Part shown: one piece after another, positions 61,769-64,000 of the stretch
How the letters are laid out: every line of letters begins with the position of its first letter
How positions within the stretch are numbered: the stretch's first letter is position 1
NCBI GenBank assembly: GCA_963921195.1
Contig: OY992540.1
Location: forward strand, 177,973,896-178,037,895
DNA: 64,000 nt
Reading direction: 5' to 3'
Source: Pegoplata infirma
Taxonomy: Eukaryota > Arthropoda > Insecta > Diptera > Anthomyiidae
Notes under the pieces: model-generated
Told to the model about the DNA's origin: nothing
Database searches by the model: none
What the model saw: only the letters and a program-made list of their open reading frames with translations
Position numbers and translations under genes: made by a program

Positions 61769-64000
61769 CTAGTCGAATAGCCTGTCCCTGCCAGGCGGAA
61801 CACCAAATCACCTTTCTCAATAATTCTAATTTTTTACCAAACTTTATAAAAAAAATTATGTTTGTGCTTCAAAAATTTAATATTGCTAGATTGAGTTATA
61901 TCAATATATTTCCCAAACTGGAATACAATTTTATGAGTATAAAAGGCTGGATTACTCAATGCACCGTTATAAAATAACTCTTCGTTAAATTTAACTTTTT
62001 CATACAAATTTTGACTAAGGCTCCGTTAAATCGGCAGGTAGCAGCTAAATTTTCATTGAGTAATCCGCCCTTAGTCATGAAGGGTTTTAAAATTAGATAA
62101 AATGTTTTTTTTTCACTTAAATTTTTCCTTATAATTCTCCGTACACAGTTGACATCATAAGGATATGATCCATTGTCAATACTTTATGCTTTACATTTTT
62201 CAGCTTCCTTAGTCAATAGGGATTTCAGAAATAGTTTAAATGTTTAAAAACTAAATTTCGCCGTCTTCCACCACTCCCCTGTCTTAGAGGCCGAAAATCC
62301 GGTTACGTTACAGATTATATATATATAAACTGAACAAAATTCACAACGGATTTTTTGTATCTCCGCCCTTTCACTGGATATCCAGGTCAGAGTTATCTTT
62401 GCCATAGTCCGTACCATATGCGTCACAATTTTCATCTTTCAAGGTCATAAGGTGACTTTAAAATTAGGTAAGATGTAAAAACATAATTTTTCCATGCCCA
62501 TTTCTTCTCTTAATTCTCCGTCCATATTCCAAATTTTTTAAATCTGACTACTTTAGGATGAGCTCCATCGTTAGTAATATACTCGTATCCACGCCCCTTT
62601 TCCCTCTTAATTCTCCGTTGACAGTCCAAAAATTTTAAGTCTGACTACTTTAGAATATGCTCCATTGTCAGGACAATATGCTTGCCTATTTTCTTCTGCG
62701 TAGGTCATTAGGGCTTTAAAGTTAGTTAAATTAAAAAAAATAAAACATTGCCTTGCCCCTTTTTCCTCTCAACTCTCCGTCTACATTCCAAATATGTTAA
62801 ATCGGACTACTTTAGAATATGCTTCATAGTTAGAACTGTTAGGGATTTTCAGCCTCCTAATTCAATAATAAAAATACTCTAAAATGTTAAAAAAAAACTA
62901 ATTTTTCCAAGTCCCCTTTTTCTCGTAATTCGCCGCCCACAGGCAAAAAATCCGGGTTCGTAAGAATCTGTCCCTGGTGTTTAACTATATACATGCCAAT
63001 TTTAAGCTTTTAAGCTTATCAATGAGATCCAAGAGGCGCTGGATACACAAAAAATAAGAGAAACCAACAAAAAAAAAAATTATATACACAGAAAATAGAT
63101 GGAAATAAAGTTACCACGCCCCTTTGCCATTCTTATTCTCCACCCATACACTGGATATCAAAATTCCAGGTTCGTGTTGATCTTCCCCATGAAATCTACT
63201 ACATACGTGCCAATTTTCACCTTCCTAAGTCATTGGGGGTCTTTAAATTAGTTAAAATATTAAAAAAAAACATTTTTTCCACTCTTTTTTATCTTTTAAT
63301 TCTCCATCTACAGTCGAGAAATCTTAAATCCGATTACTTCAGGATATACTACATCGTTTGGACTATACGCTTTGCATTTTCCGCTTCCTTTGGGGGCTTC
63401 AAAAGAAGTTAACATGTTAAAAGTCCCAATTTTGTCACTCCCCATTTTCCTTTCAATTCTACGCTCACAGTCCAAAAATTTAAAATTCGACTACTTCAGG
63501 ATATGCTTAATCGATAGGACTATATGTTAGGAAATTGTCAGCTTCCTAAGTCATTAGAGGACTTTAAAATAAGCAAAAACGTAAATTTTCATCTTCATAG
63601 GTCATTGGGGGTCTTCAAATTAGTTAAAATATTAAAAAACACAATTTTGCCACGCCCCTTTTTTCTCTTAATTCTCCTTCCACAGTCAAAAAATTTAAAT
63701 CCGATTACTTCAGGATATGCTTCATTGTAAGAACGAAATGCTATGCAATTTTCCGCTTCCTAAGTCATTTGGGGGCTTTAAAAGAAGTAAAAATGTTAAA
63801 AAATCCCAATTTTGCCACGCCACTTTTCCCCTCAATTCTCCGCCCACATTGCGAAAATCTTAAATCCGACTACTTGGGGATATGCGCCATCGTTAGGACT
63901 ATATTCTAGGAAATTTTCAGCTTCCTAAGTCATTTGGGGGCTTTAAATTAAGCAAAAATGTAAAAAAATTGAATTTTGCCACGCCCACTTTTCCGCTTAT
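61769..64000 (-). mobile_element. Helitron-like family 2, copy C (inverted, runs off the window)
   Basis: Minus-strand 3' end at 61769: CTAG preceded by TATTCGA and the hairpin GCCTG/CAGGC (plus strand CTAGTCGAATAGCCTGTCCC). Reading leftwards it follows copy B closely, including the ~130-bp MITE (61940-62068). It continues through GGTTTCTCTTATTTTTTGTG and the TTTCCATCTATTTTCTGTG site where copy B has a DINE-like element and this copy has none. The 5' end is beyond 64000. It probably lies in Rab40 intron 2. Confidence 0.7.

Overview
The window is a repeat-dominated, AT-rich piece of an insect nuclear genome. A cyclorrhaphan fly is most likely. The evidence is two exons of the Rab40 small GTPase that read like the fly orthologue, several DINE-1/Helentron-type elements (hairpin TATACCCTCCAC, then a block of GTCCGTCTG repeats), and RTE- and Jockey-like LINEs. 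I saw no bacterial-type gene organisation. Everything here was read by eye; no alignment or search was run.

The only host gene I can support is Rab40 on the + strand, with exons at 52981-53116 and 60802-60995. The intron between them is 7.7 kb, but all except about 70 bp of it is one inserted foldback element (53140-60754). That element carries two related hAT-type elements, a 2.9-kb palindrome and small MITEs. Later exons lie beyond position 64000.

Layout. 1-4800: AT-rich sequence, a foldback, fragments of two LINEs and a 197-bp hAT-like MITE. 4800-10480: AT-rich elements ending in CCCGAGTAAAAAA, a ~210-bp tandem array and three tRNA-like modules. 10490-14384: a TA-flanked TIR element containing a poly(A) LINE that is itself split by a hAT MITE. 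14541-25200: another copy of the CCCGAG element, split by a DINE-like element, a two-gene PIF/Harbinger transposon and a compound MITE. An apparently intact LINE sits inside that MITE, and its ORF1/ORF2 overlap carries an A AAA AAC slippery heptamer. 25883-37188: an 11.3-kb Helitron-like element with a ~135-bp tandem array, interrupted by a 5.3-kb foldback with a 9-bp target duplication. 38170-43856: a DINE-like element split by a Transib-like element, which holds a hAT element and a decayed RTE LINE. 44694-50506: Helitron-type copies, two of them head to tail. 52981-60995: Rab40. 61769-64000: an inverted copy of the 47603-50506 Helitron.

Many boundaries are well supported, because a second copy of the same repeat in the window shows the uninterrupted (empty) site. 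This gives a relative insertion order. The transposon genes are mostly broken: a catalytic Asp-to-Asn change in one RT, a nonsense codon and a frameshift in the RTE, a nonsense codon in the Harbinger Myb-like gene, and a MITE in exon 1 of the Harbinger transposase. The exception is the LINE at 19662-24406, whose ORFs, endonuclease and RT motifs and target duplication all look intact.
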